DNA from: Acidobacteriota bacterium
GTDB lineage: Bacteria; Acidobacteriota; Vicinamibacteria; Marinacidobacterales; Marinacidobacteraceae
Length of the DNA: 64,000 bases
Assembly (NCBI GenBank): GCA_022828085.1
Contig: JAJEIY010000030.1
Coordinates: forward strand, 35,250-99,249
Direction of reading: 5' to 3'
Shown piece after piece: positions 51,347 through 60,662 of the stretch (position 1 is its first letter; every line of letters begins with the position of its first letter). The position numbers and the translations under genes are program-made. Below the pieces are notes generated by a model, which was not told where the DNA came from, searched no databases, and was given only the letters and a program-made list of their open reading frames with translations.

Positions 51347-52885
51347 ATGCAAACCGTTCTCGATCGCCTGGGACTCGGGGAGGGCGCTCCGGGCGCCTGC
51401 ACCGGCCCGGAGGGCTGGATCCTCACCGGCGAGCGGCCGCTCGTCTCCCTGAACCCCTCGACCGGCGAGCCCATCGCCGCGGTCATTCCCGCGGACGGCA
51501 GGGCGGCCGAGCGGGTCGTGACCGAAGCGGCGAGGGCCTTCCGCTCGTTCCGCGAGCTGCCGGCGCCGAAGCGCGGCGACCTCGTGCGCGATCTGGGGAG
51601 CGCGCTGCGCGACGACAAGGAGCCGCTCGGCGACCTGATCGCGCTCGAAGCCGGCAAGATCCGGGCCGAAGGCCACGGCGAAGTCCAGGAGATGATCGAC
51701 ATCTGCGACTTCGCGGTGGGGCTCTCCCGCCAGCTCTACGGGCTGACGATGGCTTCGGAGCGGCCCGGCCACCGGATGTTCGAGCAGTGGCATCCGCTCG
51801 GTCCCATCGGCGTCATCACCGCGTTCAACTTCCCCATGGCGGTCTGGTCCTGGAACGCGGCGATCGCCACCGTCTGCGGCGATCCGGTGGTCTGGAAGCC
51901 GTCGGAGCACACCCCGCTCTGTTCCGTCGCGGTTCAGAACATCGCCAACCGGGTGATGGACGACCACGGCGTCTCCGGGGTCTTCAACCTGCTCGTGGGC
52001 GGCGGGGAGCTCGGGGCGGCGCTCGCCGCCGACCGGAGGCTGCCGCTGGTTTCCTTTACCGGTTCCACGCGGGTCGGGCGGAAGGTGGCCACCGAGGTCG
52101 CCGGCCGGCTGGGCCGCTGCCTCCTCGAGCTCGGCGGCAACAACGCGGTGGTGGTCAGCCGGAACGCCGATCTGGAGCTCGCGGTCCGCGCCATCGTGTT
52201 CGGATCGGTGGGCACCACCGGCCAGCGGTGCACCACCACGCGCCGGGTGCTGGCCGACCGGGAGGTTGCCGGACCCCTGGTGGAGCGGCTCCGGGACGCC
52301 TACCGGCAGGTCCCCATCGGGGATCCGCTCGATCCGGCCACCCTCATGGGGCCGCTGATCTCGGCCGACGCCGTCGAGGCGATGCAGGGCGCGCTGGAGC
52401 GCGTGGTCGCCGACGGTGGAACCGTCGTCTGCGGCGGGGGGCGGCGTCCCGACATCGGGCCGAACCATGTCGAGCCGGCGATCGTGAGGATGTCCGCCCA
52501 GACGCCGCTGGTGGCCGAGGAGACCTTCGCCCCCATCCTCTACGTCCTGGAGACCGAATCGCTCGAAGCGGCGATCGCCCTCCACAACGACGTCCCGCAG
52601 GGCCTCTCTTCGGCGATCTTCACCGACAGCCTCCGCGAGGCGGAGACCTTCCTCTCGGCGCGCGGTTCGGACTGCGGGATCGCCAACGTGAACATCGGCA
52701 CCTCGGGGGCCGAGATCGGTGGGGCCTTCGGCGGCGAGAAGGACACCGGTGGCGGCCGCGAATCGGGCTCGGACGCCTGGAAGGCCTATATGCGCCGCCA
52801 GACGAACACCATCAACTGGTCGAAGGACCTGCCGCTTGCCCAGGGGATCGAATTCGGTCCCGCGGCCGGCGAAGGAGGTACGTAA
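51347..52885 (+). CDS. ALDH7-type aldehyde dehydrogenase (alpha-aminoadipic semialdehyde / P6C dehydrogenase)
   Basis: The 512-residue enzyme has the NAD-dependent aldehyde dehydrogenase core: ITAFNFPMAVWSWN, FTGSTRVGRKV, LELGGNNAVVV with the general-base Glu, and the catalytic Cys295 in GQRCTTTRR. The sequence NVNIGTSGAEIGGAFGGEKDTGGGRESGSDAW is shared with ALDH7A1/AmaB (split here only for length). That group oxidises alpha-aminoadipic semialdehyde (piperideine-6-carboxylate) in lysine breakdown, or protects against aldehydes. No other lysine catabolic gene is seen here. The DUF6503 gene starts at the last base of its stop. Confidence 0.9.
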   Translation: MQTVLDRLGLGEGAPGACTGPEGWILTGERPLVSLNPSTGEPIAAVIPADGRAAERVVTEAARAFRSFRELPAPKRGDLVRDLGSALRDDKEPLGDLIALEAGKIRAEGHGEVQEMIDICDFAVGLSRQLYGLTMASERPGHRMFEQWHPLGPIGVITAFNFPMAVWSWNAAIATVCGDPVVWKPSEHTPLCSVAVQNIANRVMDDHGVSGVFNLLVGGGELGAALAADRRLPLVSFTGSTRVGRKVATEVAGRLGRCLLELGGNNAVVVSRNADLELAVRAIVFGSVGTTGQRCTTTRRVLADREVAGPLVERLRDAYRQVPIGDPLDPATLMGPLISADAVEAMQGALERVVADGGTVVCGGGRRPDIGPNHVEPAIVRMSAQTPLVAEETFAPILYVLETESLEAAIALHNDVPQGLSSAIFTDSLREAETFLSARGSDCGIANVNIGTSGAEIGGAFGGEKDTGGGRESGSDAWKAYMRRQTNTINWSKDLPLAQGIEFGPAAGEGGT

Positions 52886-53646
52886 TGCCGAGAATCTGCC
52901 TGACCGCGCTCTTGATTGGAGCTCTCGGGGCGTGCGGCGGGGAACCGGCAGCCCCCGAGCCCGAGCCGCCGGCGCCGAGTGTTTCCGCGGCGGAGGAGCT
53001 GATCGCCAGGTCCATCGGCTACCACGATCCGGACGGACTCTGGGACAGGGGCGAGATCGCGCTCCGGATCATGGAGTCGCGGCCGAACGGGGTCACTCGA
53101 GCGGTCGAGGTGGGGATGGCGCCCGGAACCGGTGCGATGGAGGTGCGTCGCGAGACCGACGCCGCGGTGGTGTCGTTCGCGGTGAACGCTGAGGAGATCC
53201 TGCGGCGCGCCGTGGACGGCGACGAGGAACTCGACGAGGCGGCGCTCGGCGAACACGGCCTCGACGCCGAACGGGTGATGTGGCTCCGGAACTACTACCT
53301 GTTCGTCTGGGGGCTGCCGATGAAGCTGCGCGACCCGGGGACCATCGTGGACCCGGAACCGGTGCCGGAGGCCTATGACGGCCAGGATGCGCTCAGGGTC
53401 CGGGTCACCTACGACCCCGAGGTCGGGGGTGACACCTGGTACTTCTACTTCCATCCGGAAACGGCCCGGATGATCGGCTACCGCTTCTACCACGACGAGT
53501 CGGCCAACGACGGGGAGTACATCCACCTCGAAGGGGAGATCGAGAACGGCGGCCTGCGGCTGCCGGCGAAGCGGAGCTGGTTCTTCCATTCGAACGAGGA
53601 GTACCTCGGCGAGGACGAGGCCGTTTCGCTGGTCGTGACGCACTGA
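52885..53646 (+). CDS. DUF6503-like lipoprotein
   Basis: A 253-residue lipoprotein (LIGALGAC, Cys17, then a Pro/Glu-rich linker). The mature part has ELIARSIGYHDPDGLWDRG, NYYLFVWGLPMKLRDPGT, VTYDPEVGGDTWYFYF and IGYRFYHDESANDGEYI, the conserved blocks of DUF6503 proteins, known mainly from Bacteroidota. A lipid carrier or chaperone-like role is possible but unproven. GGAGG lies 6 nt before the ATG, whose first base is the last base of the dehydrogenase stop, so the two are co-translated. Confidence 0.85.
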   Translation: MPRICLTALLIGALGACGGEPAAPEPEPPAPSVSAAEELIARSIGYHDPDGLWDRGEIALRIMESRPNGVTRAVEVGMAPGTGAMEVRRETDAAVVSFAVNAEEILRRAVDGDEELDEAALGEHGLDAERVMWLRNYYLFVWGLPMKLRDPGTIVDPEPVPEAYDGQDALRVRVTYDPEVGGDTWYFYFHPETARMIGYRFYHDESANDGEYIHLEGEIENGGLRLPAKRSWFFHSNEEYLGEDEAVSLVVTH

Positions 53647-53671
53647 CGGCGAAGGTCGCCGGCCAGCGGCC

Positions 53672-55429
53672 ATGACGGCGTTCGCACTCGCTCTGCTGCT
53701 GGGGGGAACGCCAGGGCTGGCGCAGCCGGACGCGCGCCTGCTCGCCGAGGTCGGCCGACGGCTCGCTGACGGAGACTTCGCAGCCGTTCTCGCGGTTCTG
53801 GACGCGGCCGGGCCGGACGGCTCGCACCCCGCGTTGCTCCGCCTTCGCGCCGAGGCGTACGTGGCGCTTCTCGACTACCCGGCGGCGGCGGCCGCTCTCG
53901 AAGGAGCACCCGCCACGCCGGACAACCTGGCGCTCCGCGCCCGGTTGCTCGCCATCCTGAGCCGGGACGACGAGGCCCGGGCGGCGGTGTCCGAGCTGCT
54001 CGAGCACGACGGGCCGCTCTCCGGCGCGGCCCGCGTGGAACTGGCGGCACAGCTCCGTGAATCCGGCCTGGCGCCGGAGTCGCGCCGCGTGCTTGGTCCT
54101 CCGGCCCCGGGCGAGCCGGCAGCGGCGGTTCTGGAACGCGCGAGGCTGCGAATCGAAGAGGACGACTACGAGGGAGCCCTGCCGCTCCTCGAAGCCGCCC
54201 TCGAGGACCCGCGCCCGCCGTCCGGGGCGGCCGGTGAGCTCGGCCGCGCTCTCGCGCTCCTCGGCCGGCGCGCGGAAGCCATTCCCTGGCTCCGCCGGTC
54301 CGTCGCGGAATCGCCGCAGGACGCGGCTGCCCGGTTCCGGCTCGGCCAGTTGCTCGCTCAGGACCCGGACCCTGCCCTCGCCGACGAGGGACAGCGCCTG
54401 CTGTCGGGCTACGAGGACAGCCGGCTCCGCGAGCGCCGTCGCGACCTGTTGCTCGCGACGCTCGGTGAAGGGGGCCGCGACGAATGGGCGGAGCTGCTGG
54501 GGCTCCTGCTCGACGGCGGGGACCTCCCGGAGGCGGCGCGGGTGGCGCAGGCGGCCTCGGTCCGGTATCCGGAGGATCCGGTGTTCGCCATCGGGCAGGC
54601 CCGCGTGCACCTGCTGTCCGGAGATCCCGGCGCAGCTGCCGGGGTGCTCGCCCCGCTCGTGCCCGGGCCCGGCGAACCGCTGGAAGGAGCGTCGCTGAGC
54701 GCGGCTCGCTGGCTCGCGGACGCGCGGCTGCGGGGAGGCGATCCGGCCGCCGCGGCGGCTCTGTTCGACCGCGTGCTGGCGGCGGGCGGCGACAGGGTCT
54801 CCCCCCGGATTCGCGCCGCCGCCGCCACCGCCTTCGCGATGACCGGGAATCCAGAGCGTGCGCTCGCCCTCTTCGACCAGGTGCTCGACCGCACTTCCGG
54901 CCCGGCGCGCGCCGGGCCGCTGGCGGACAGCGCGCTGGTGCTGGAGATGCTGGGGCGCCCCGCGGAAGCCGAATCCCGTTACCGGGAGTCCCTGGAGGCC
55001 GATCCGGCGAACACGGCGTCGTCACTGGGCCTTGCCGAACTGCTGCTCCGTGCCGGACGAAGTGCCGAGGCGGCGGAAGTGCTGCGTTCCGCGCTCGAGT
55101 ACGCCCCCGACGATGCGGCCCTCAGGGGGTTGTTGTCCCGGATCGGCGGCCCGGCTCAGGGTTCGTTCGAACGTACGCGGGCGGCGGCGAACAACTCGGT
55201 GACCTCATGCCACGCCTCCGCGCCGACGACCAGCGTCCGGTCGTCGCCGGCCCGGAGCGCCCGCACCTCGCCGCTCGCGGAGACCGTCAGGTGGACCGCT
55301 TCCAGCTCGGTTTCCCTGGTCTCGCCGCCTTCCTCGATTTCTTCCGTCACCGTGATGGTCCAGGCGGCGCCATCTCCGGGAAGGCTCGCGTCGCCCACGT
55401 TCTCGGCCTCGGTGGAGTTCAGCTCGTAG
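53672..55429 (+). CDS. Exported TPR-rich protein
   Basis: A 585-residue protein with a short signal peptide (ALALLLGGTPGLAQ) and alanine/leucine-rich TPR-like helical repeats from about 20 to 490 (for example LADSALVLEMLGRPAEAESRY, LLLRAGRSAEAAEVLRSAL). The last 90 residues, from about NSVTSCHASA, are low-complexity Ser/Pro-rich and are encoded entirely antisense to the convergent DUF4340 gene (274-nt overlap), so the natural C-terminus may have been lost and the stop displaced. It probably scaffolds a periplasmic complex; neighbours on the other strand form a Gld-type ABC module. Confidence 0.75.
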   Translation: MTAFALALLLGGTPGLAQPDARLLAEVGRRLADGDFAAVLAVLDAAGPDGSHPALLRLRAEAYVALLDYPAAAAALEGAPATPDNLALRARLLAILSRDDEARAAVSELLEHDGPLSGAARVELAAQLRESGLAPESRRVLGPPAPGEPAAAVLERARLRIEEDDYEGALPLLEAALEDPRPPSGAAGELGRALALLGRRAEAIPWLRRSVAESPQDAAARFRLGQLLAQDPDPALADEGQRLLSGYEDSRLRERRRDLLLATLGEGGRDEWAELLGLLLDGGDLPEAARVAQAASVRYPEDPVFAIGQARVHLLSGDPGAAAGVLAPLVPGPGEPLEGASLSAARWLADARLRGGDPAAAAALFDRVLAAGGDRVSPRIRAAAATAFAMTGNPERALALFDQVLDRTSGPARAGPLADSALVLEMLGRPAEAESRYRESLEADPANTASSLGLAELLLRAGRSAEAAEVLRSALEYAPDDAALRGLLSRIGGPAQGSFERTRAAANNSVTSCHASAPTTSVRSSPARSARTSPLAETVRWTASSSVSLVSPPSSISSVTVMVQAAPSPGRLASPTFSASVEFSS

Positions 55430-56553
55430 AGGAGGTCTTCGACCGCCACCGTGTCCACCACGACCGGCGCGCCGCCGCCGCTTTCCATCGTCCATGCCCG
55501 GCCTTCCTCACCCTCCCGGCGGTGAAACGCCGTTTCGCCGTCAGGGGTTACGAACCGGAGGACTACGGTCCGGAAGGCCGCGAACCGGAAGAGACCAAGG
55601 GACCGAAGGCTCGCCAGGTCGGTCTCGACCGCCTCGCGGAGCGCGTCGAAGAGTGGTTTTCCCACCACGAAGACCAGTGGATCCGCTTCCAGGCGGGCGA
55701 AGACGCCGGGCGGCGTCCGGCTCTCGCCGCCGAAATGGACGGTCCGGGAGACCGCCTCCTCCTGCGGCCCGGCGACGAGGTCCAGTTCCGCCGTGATCCG
55801 GGGCAGAGCCAGACCGAAGGGATCCTCTTCTCCTTCGTCCGGTTCCGGCGCCACGCCGGCCATCTCCGCGTCCAGCAGCCGCGACGCGAACTCCGAGGCC
55901 TCATAGGGATCCGCGGCAAAGCGATAGGGGCGACGGATGTTCCAGACGCCCTCTTCCCGGGCGACCTCCACCGCGGTTTCTCGCCCGGCGGTAACCCGGA
56001 GGCGCCGCGCCGCCGGCGTGTCCAGCCGGAACACCCGCTTGTCCCGGAGGTCCCAGGCGCTTCGGTCGAAGCCCGCCCGCGCGAAAGCGGACGTCACCAG
56101 CACCCGCTCGCCGAGCCCGAGGTAGCGGTTTCCGGCCGCCGGGGTCTCGTCGCCGAATCGGGCGGTGAGCGGACCGTCGCCTGACTCCGGGAACACCCGG
56201 ACCGCGAGTCCGGACGGATCGAGCCCGAATCCGGCGAGGTCCGCTTCGGCCACGCGCTCGATCTCTCGCTGGAAACGCAGCGAGGCGACGTTCTGCAGGA
56301 AGAGGTCCACTTCGCCGGAGTCGGCGGCCGACTCCGGGCCGTCGCCCTCCGCGACGACGAACCCTTCGCCGTCCCGCTCCAGGCGGACGGTCGGTTCGCC
56401 GGGCCGCGCGATCTCGATGGCCTGGATCGCGGCTTCGTCCAGGCCAAAGACCGGGTGTCCCTCGTCGCCGGCCCCTTCTTCGCGCTCGAACAGGGCGATC
56501 CAGCCGGCGACCGTCAGCGCGGCCAATAGCGCGAGGAGCGTCGTCCTCCGCAC
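55156..56553 (-). CDS. DUF4340 protein
   Basis: The 465-residue protein has one N-terminal membrane helix (LLALLAALTVAGWIALF) and then repeated DUF4340 beta-rich segments (AIEIARPGEPTVRLERDGEGF, SGEVDLFLQNVASLRF, RYLGLGERVLVTSAFA, WDLRDKRVFRLDTPAARRL). DUF4340 proteins are encoded beside Gld-type ABC modules in many phyla and are probably periplasmic partners. It starts 6 nt after the GldG-like gene, the last gene of the minus-strand operon. Its 3' end overlaps the convergent TPR gene by 274 nt. Confidence 0.88.
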   Translation of the reverse strand: MRRTTLLALLAALTVAGWIALFEREEGAGDEGHPVFGLDEAAIQAIEIARPGEPTVRLERDGEGFVVAEGDGPESAADSGEVDLFLQNVASLRFQREIERVAEADLAGFGLDPSGLAVRVFPESGDGPLTARFGDETPAAGNRYLGLGERVLVTSAFARAGFDRSAWDLRDKRVFRLDTPAARRLRVTAGRETAVEVAREEGVWNIRRPYRFAADPYEASEFASRLLDAEMAGVAPEPDEGEEDPFGLALPRITAELDLVAGPQEEAVSRTVHFGGESRTPPGVFARLEADPLVFVVGKPLFDALREAVETDLASLRSLGLFRFAAFRTVVLRFVTPDGETAFHRREGEEGRAWTMESGGGAPVVVDTVAVEDLLYELNSTEAENVGDASLPGDGAAWTITVTEEIEEGGETRETELEAVHLTVSASGEVRALRAGDDRTLVVGAEAWHEVTELFAAARVRSNEP

Positions 56554-56559
56554 GTCACC

Positions 56560-58107
56560 TCACCTTCGCGACCACCAGACGGTGACGCCCCAGATGAGGA
56601 AGAACCCGGGCAGGAACACCAGGCTCAGCAGCACCACGTTCCGTACCTGCGCGGACGTCATCGTGATCCGCCGGTCCTCGGCCGCGCGCGGACGGATCGC
56701 GATCAGGTCTTCGTCCTCGGTGAGCCAGTTCACCATGTTGAGGAACAGATCGGCGTTGCCGAGCGGCGCGAGGGCCAGGTTGTTCCCGATGAAGTCGGAG
56801 TCCCCGACGATCACGAAGCGGCCCTCCCGGTCTTCAGCCGACTCCTCGTCGGAGGGCTCTTGCTCAGGTTCGGCCGCCGGGTCCGTCGCAGCTTCCGGAG
56901 GACGCTGTTCCCCCGCACCCGCTTCCTCCGCCGGACGCTCCTGATCCCCGGCCGGCACGTGGACCGCATAGGCGAGTCTCAGCGGTCCGGCCCGCTCGTC
57001 CTCTCCGGCGTTCACTTCGCCGGTCTCCAGTTCGTCGGGATCGACTTCCCCCCAGGCGACGTCGGAGCTCAGAACCAGTTCCGAGAGCCGCATCCCCCGG
57101 GGAAGCTCGTCGGGCGGGGTGGCGATGAGGCTCTGCGCGAGTGGAAAGACGGTGGCCGCGTTCACGAAGCCCCGCGTGATCGGATGGAACCCGTAGGAGG
57201 CGGCGAGCGGAACCTCCACCCCGAAGCCGAAGAGCTGACCGACCCCGCTGGCGTCGATCACCACGTCCCCGGCCGGCATCGCCCCGAACGCTCCGGCCAA
57301 TCCGGTGAGCTCCTCCCTTTCGTCCGGGGTTCCCGGCGGATTCGGTGGATCCAGCAACAGCATGGCCTTCCCGCCCGCCTGGACGTGGGCGGCGAGGGCC
57401 GCGGCCTCGGCCGCCAGGAGATCGAGGCGGGGACCGGCGACGATCACGACTGCCGCGTCCTCGGGGATCCGGACCTCGCCGTCCTCGACGTGCTCGAGCA
57501 GCGCCAGCGGAGCAACCTCATAGTTGGACTCCTCGAGCCGCGACCCGATGGCGGAGAGGCCGCCGGCGCCCGTCTCTTCGAGCGACCGCTCCTGGTGCCC
57601 GGTCGTGAAGTAGACCTTCTTCGTCTCGCCCTTGAGGATCTTGACGATGGCGTTCGTGATGTCCTGCTCCTGGGGCGCCGTGACGCGTTCATGCCGTTCG
57701 CCGCTCTCCACGACCACGGTGCCGAAGGGGATACCCGCCTCCGCCGTCGCCTGATAGGCCCGCGCGCGGGCGGGTTCCGCCTCCTGGTCGATGACCTCCC
57801 AGGCGACCCGGTCGCTCACGTCGCCGTAGCGCTCGAACAGTTCGACAGTCCGCCCGGCGGCGCGCGGCTGGTCGAGCACGACGAGGCGGACGTCGCGGTC
57901 GAGTTCCTCGAGGATCCTGATCGTCTGCGGGGAGAGGCTGAACTGGCGCCCGGCGGTGGTGTCCCAGGAGACGTTCCGCCGGTTCGCCACGTAGTTGACG
58001 CCCACCAGGACAACGAGGAGCAGGAGCGCCGTCACGCCGAGGTTCGCCCCTTCGCGCGCGCTCCGCCTTCCGAAAGCGGTCCGCAGCCGGTCGAGCGGGC
58101 CGCTCAT
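56560..58107 (-). CDS. gldG: GldG-like auxiliary ABC transporter protein
   Basis: A 515-residue protein with an N-terminal helix (VTALLLLVVLVGVNYVANRR), the GldG/ABC-type uncharacterised transport domain (FSLSPQTIRILEELDRDVRL, KVYFTTGHQERSL, GGKAMLLLDPPNP, VIVGDSDFIGNN), a disordered acidic insert, and a C-terminal helix (LSLVFLPGFFLIWGVTVWW). In Flavobacterium GldG works with GldA and GldF in gliding/secretion; in non-gliding phyla its role is open. ATG 58107 overlaps the permease stop, with GGAGG 8 nt upstream. Confidence 0.88.
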   Translation of the reverse strand: MSGPLDRLRTAFGRRSAREGANLGVTALLLLVVLVGVNYVANRRNVSWDTTAGRQFSLSPQTIRILEELDRDVRLVVLDQPRAAGRTVELFERYGDVSDRVAWEVIDQEAEPARARAYQATAEAGIPFGTVVVESGERHERVTAPQEQDITNAIVKILKGETKKVYFTTGHQERSLEETGAGGLSAIGSRLEESNYEVAPLALLEHVEDGEVRIPEDAAVVIVAGPRLDLLAAEAAALAAHVQAGGKAMLLLDPPNPPGTPDEREELTGLAGAFGAMPAGDVVIDASGVGQLFGFGVEVPLAASYGFHPITRGFVNAATVFPLAQSLIATPPDELPRGMRLSELVLSSDVAWGEVDPDELETGEVNAGEDERAGPLRLAYAVHVPAGDQERPAEEAGAGEQRPPEAATDPAAEPEQEPSDEESAEDREGRFVIVGDSDFIGNNLALAPLGNADLFLNMVNWLTEDEDLIAIRPRAAEDRRITMTSAQVRNVVLLSLVFLPGFFLIWGVTVWWSRR

Positions 58108-58874
58108 CCGCGCCACCTCCGGGAGCGCACCGACTCCCGGGCGAGGTAGAGCCAGAACGCGGCGAACGAAAGGTAGAACACCAGATCGCGCGTCGTGATC
58201 ACCCCGCGCGCGAATCCCTCCATGTGTCCGGTAACCGAGAGATAGGCGAGCAGGCGCCCGGGTTCACCGCCGCGGGCCCCCGCAAACTCCACCAGCCAGA
58301 GGACGAGCAGCGCCCCGAACGTCAGCAGCCCCGCCACGATCTGGTTCCGGGTGAGGCTCGAGAAGAAGAGGCCGAGCGCCAGCAGGCCGGCCCCGAGCAG
58401 CAGCAGACCCAGATAGGCGGCGAGGACCGGCGCGATCTCGGGCCGGGAGAACCAGAACAGGACGCCCACGTGGAGTCCCGTAAGCGCCAGCATGCCGCCG
58501 TAGAGGGCGAACGCGGCCAGGAACTTGCCGATCACGATCTGGCCGTCGGTGATCGGCGCCGTGAGCAGCAACTCCATGGTGCCCGAACGGATCTCCTCGG
58601 ATACCGTGCGCATCGAGAGCAGGGGCAGCAGGAAGAGCACCAGAATGGCGGTGCTCGCCATCAGCCAGCGGAGCAGGTCGGTGTTCACGTTCAGCGTTCC
58701 GCCGCTGAAGCCACCCATCTGGCTCATCCGCATCCCGGCCTCCACGAAGCTCTGGAGGTAGTCGGCGAAGAAGTATCCGTAGAGGAAAGCGAACGCGCCG
58801 AAGAGGACGTAGGCCACCGGCGAGGCCAGCGCGGCGCCGATCTCGCGCCGGGCGATGGTCAGCGCGTTCCTCAT
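58104..58874 (-). CDS. gldF: GldF-like ABC-2 permease
   Basis: The 256-residue protein has six hydrophobic helices in the ABC-2 pattern (YVLFGAFAFLYGYFFADYL near the start, then FLLPLLSMRTVSEEIRSGTMELLLTAPI, the ABC-2 signature split by its loop, and AAYLGLLLLGAGLLALGLFFS). It should form the membrane channel for the ATPase encoded just upstream. Start and stop overlap both neighbours by 4 nt (ATGA), making a tight operon. Confidence 0.9.
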   Translation of the reverse strand: MRNALTIARREIGAALASPVAYVLFGAFAFLYGYFFADYLQSFVEAGMRMSQMGGFSGGTLNVNTDLLRWLMASTAILVLFLLPLLSMRTVSEEIRSGTMELLLTAPITDGQIVIGKFLAAFALYGGMLALTGLHVGVLFWFSRPEIAPVLAAYLGLLLLGAGLLALGLFFSSLTRNQIVAGLLTFGALLVLWLVEFAGARGGEPGRLLAYLSVTGHMEGFARGVITTRDLVFYLSFAAFWLYLARESVRSRRWRG

Positions 58875-59959
58875 GAGCCTTCCTCCGCCACCTTGGGCGT
58901 GCCTCGGGCGTCGCCGGTCCCGTTCGCCTCCGCCTCCTCGGTGGTGAGCGCCAGGAAGACGTCCTCAAGGCTCGCGCCGCCCCGGCGGAGGCCATAGAGC
59001 GGACACCCGGCCTCGAGCAGCGCCCGGGCCAGATCGGTGGCGATCGAGCGGTCACCGGCCGCTTCCACCTGCAGCACCAGGGTCCGCTCCGCCGTCTCGG
59101 GCCCCGCCTCCACGCGCACGACGCCGGGAACGGCCCGGAGCGTAGCCTCCGCCGCGTTCGCCGGCGCCGCCGTTTCGATCTCCCAGGTTCCGCGGCCGCG
59201 TTGCGCGGCGCCGAGCCGGGCCACCAGGCTTTCGGGGGTGTCTTCGGCGCGCAGCCGGCCGCCGGCGATGATGACCACCCGGTCGCACGTGACGGCGACT
59301 TCGGGAAGGATGTGCGTGGAGAGCACGACGGTCCGTTCGCCCGCCAGGATGCGGATCAGCTTGCGCGTCTCGTGGATCTGTTTCGGATCGAGCCCGGCGG
59401 TCGGCTCGTCGAGGACCAGCAGCTCGGGTTCGTGGACGAGCGCCTGCGCGAGGCCCACCCGCTGGCGATAGCCGCGGCTGAGCTTCCCGATGATGTGCTC
59501 CCGGGCCTCCCCGAGGGCGCAGCGCTCGATCGCGCGGGCCACTGCCGGCCGGATCCCGCCTTTCGGGACTCCCCGGAGGCGCGCCGCGAACTCGAGGAAG
59601 GCGGTGACCTCCATTTCCGGGTAGAGCGGCGGGTTCTCCGGCAGGTATCCGATCCGCCGCCTGACCTCGAGGGGGGCCTCGGCGATGTCCTGGCCACCGA
59701 CCAGCACCCGCCCCTCGCTCGGCGGCATGAAACCGGTGATGACCCGCATGGTGGTGGTCTTCCCGGCGCCGTTCGGCCCCAGGAAGCCGAGGACCTCTCC
59801 CTTCGCAACGCCGAAGCTCAGGTCCGCTACCGCGAGCGTTTTCCCGTAGCACTTGGTGACCCCGTCCACCAATACCAGGGATTCCACGGCTGCTTCGAGG
59901 AGAGGGCTCTCGGTGGCGTTCGGTACTCGCAGGCTCTGGTCCCCGGGTTGGCGGGGCAC
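58871..59959 (-). CDS. gldA: GldA-like ABC transporter ATPase
   Basis: The 362-residue ATPase has Walker A GPNGAGKTTT, Q-loop YLPENPPLYPEM, signature LSRGYRQRVGLAQAL, Walker B LLVLDEPTAGLD and the switch histidine in LSTHILPEV, plus a C-terminal regulatory extension as in GldA/NodI types. The GTG at 59959 is the longest start; an in-frame GTG at 59887 would give 338 residues and fits family length slightly better. No clear ribosome site for either. A TATAGA box on the minus strand (59979-59974) lies just upstream. Confidence 0.9.
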   Translation of the reverse strand: MPRQPGDQSLRVPNATESPLLEAAVESLVLVDGVTKCYGKTLAVADLSFGVAKGEVLGFLGPNGAGKTTTMRVITGFMPPSEGRVLVGGQDIAEAPLEVRRRIGYLPENPPLYPEMEVTAFLEFAARLRGVPKGGIRPAVARAIERCALGEAREHIIGKLSRGYRQRVGLAQALVHEPELLVLDEPTAGLDPKQIHETRKLIRILAGERTVVLSTHILPEVAVTCDRVVIIAGGRLRAEDTPESLVARLGAAQRGRGTWEIETAAPANAAEATLRAVPGVVRVEAGPETAERTLVLQVEAAGDRSIATDLARALLEAGCPLYGLRRGGASLEDVFLALTTEEAEANGTGDARGTPKVAEEGS

Positions 59960-59973
59960 GACCGGTCCGGCAG

Positions 59974-59981
59974 TCTATACT
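59974..59981. promoter_or_regulatory. Divergent promoter candidate (TCTATACT)
   Basis: TCTATACT holds TATACT for the lipoprotein gene at 60013 (plus strand) and TATAGA for the GldA-like gene (minus strand). It is the only AT-rich stretch in the 53-bp divergent gap. Confidence 0.45.
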
Positions 59982-60012
59982 GGCGGCGGGGCTGATCCCG
60001 CCCGAGACTGCC

Positions 60013-60651
60013 ATGCGTTTTCGCCGCCTGCTGCTCCCGTCCGCCTTGCTCTTGTCCGTGTTGCTCACGGCTTCGATCGCGGCTCCCGGCTGCGTCAACC
60101 GGGAGGACAACGCGACCGCCTCGCGGATGAGGCTGACCGAGCTCGTCGCCTACTGGGCGGTGCGCGGCCGCGATTCCGAGGGAAACAACTACATCCGCCC
60201 GGCGGTCCGTTTCCGGGTCACGAACGCGAACCCCGAACCGGTCGAGTACGTCCAGGTGATGTCCGTCTTCCGCCGGGAGTCGGCGCCGGACGAGGCCTGG
60301 GGCACGGGCTACGTCCACTCCGTCGCCGAAGAGGCGCTCGCTCCGGGCGAGGCGAGCGGGGAACACACCCTGCGTGCGGATTCCAACTACCTCTCGCAGG
60401 GCGCGCCGGAGCGAATGTTCGAAAACGAACTCTGGGAGGACGTAGAGGTCGAGATGTTCGTGCGGGTGGGCGCCTCCTCGTGGATTTCGCAGGGGAAGAC
60501 CGTGGCGCTACGCCGGCTCGGTCCGCCCGGCGTCGAGAAGTACCTCGAGCCGATCGAGGACGAGCCGATCTACGGCATCGCTCCGGGGCCCGATGACGTT
60601 CAGGAGCCCGAACCCGAGCCGTCGCCGGAAAACCCCTCGGAAGCGCGCTGA
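60013..60651 (+). CDS. Lipoprotein of unknown function
   Basis: A 212-residue lipoprotein: signal peptide LLLSVLLTASIAAPGC (Cys27), a beta-rich middle (YIRPAVRFRVTNANPEPVEYVQVM) that resembles an immunoglobulin-like or DUF fold used for accessory envelope proteins, and a Pro/Glu-rich tail. I do not recognise the family with certainty. It is divergent from the Gld-type ABC module and convergent with the dGTPase gene (11 nt apart). Confidence 0.75.
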   Translation: MRFRRLLLPSALLLSVLLTASIAAPGCVNREDNATASRMRLTELVAYWAVRGRDSEGNNYIRPAVRFRVTNANPEPVEYVQVMSVFRRESAPDEAWGTGYVHSVAEEALAPGEASGEHTLRADSNYLSQGAPERMFENELWEDVEVEMFVRVGASSWISQGKTVALRRLGPPGVEKYLEPIEDEPIYGIAPGPDDVQEPEPEPSPENPSEAR

Positions 60652-60662
60652 CCGCGCCGGCG

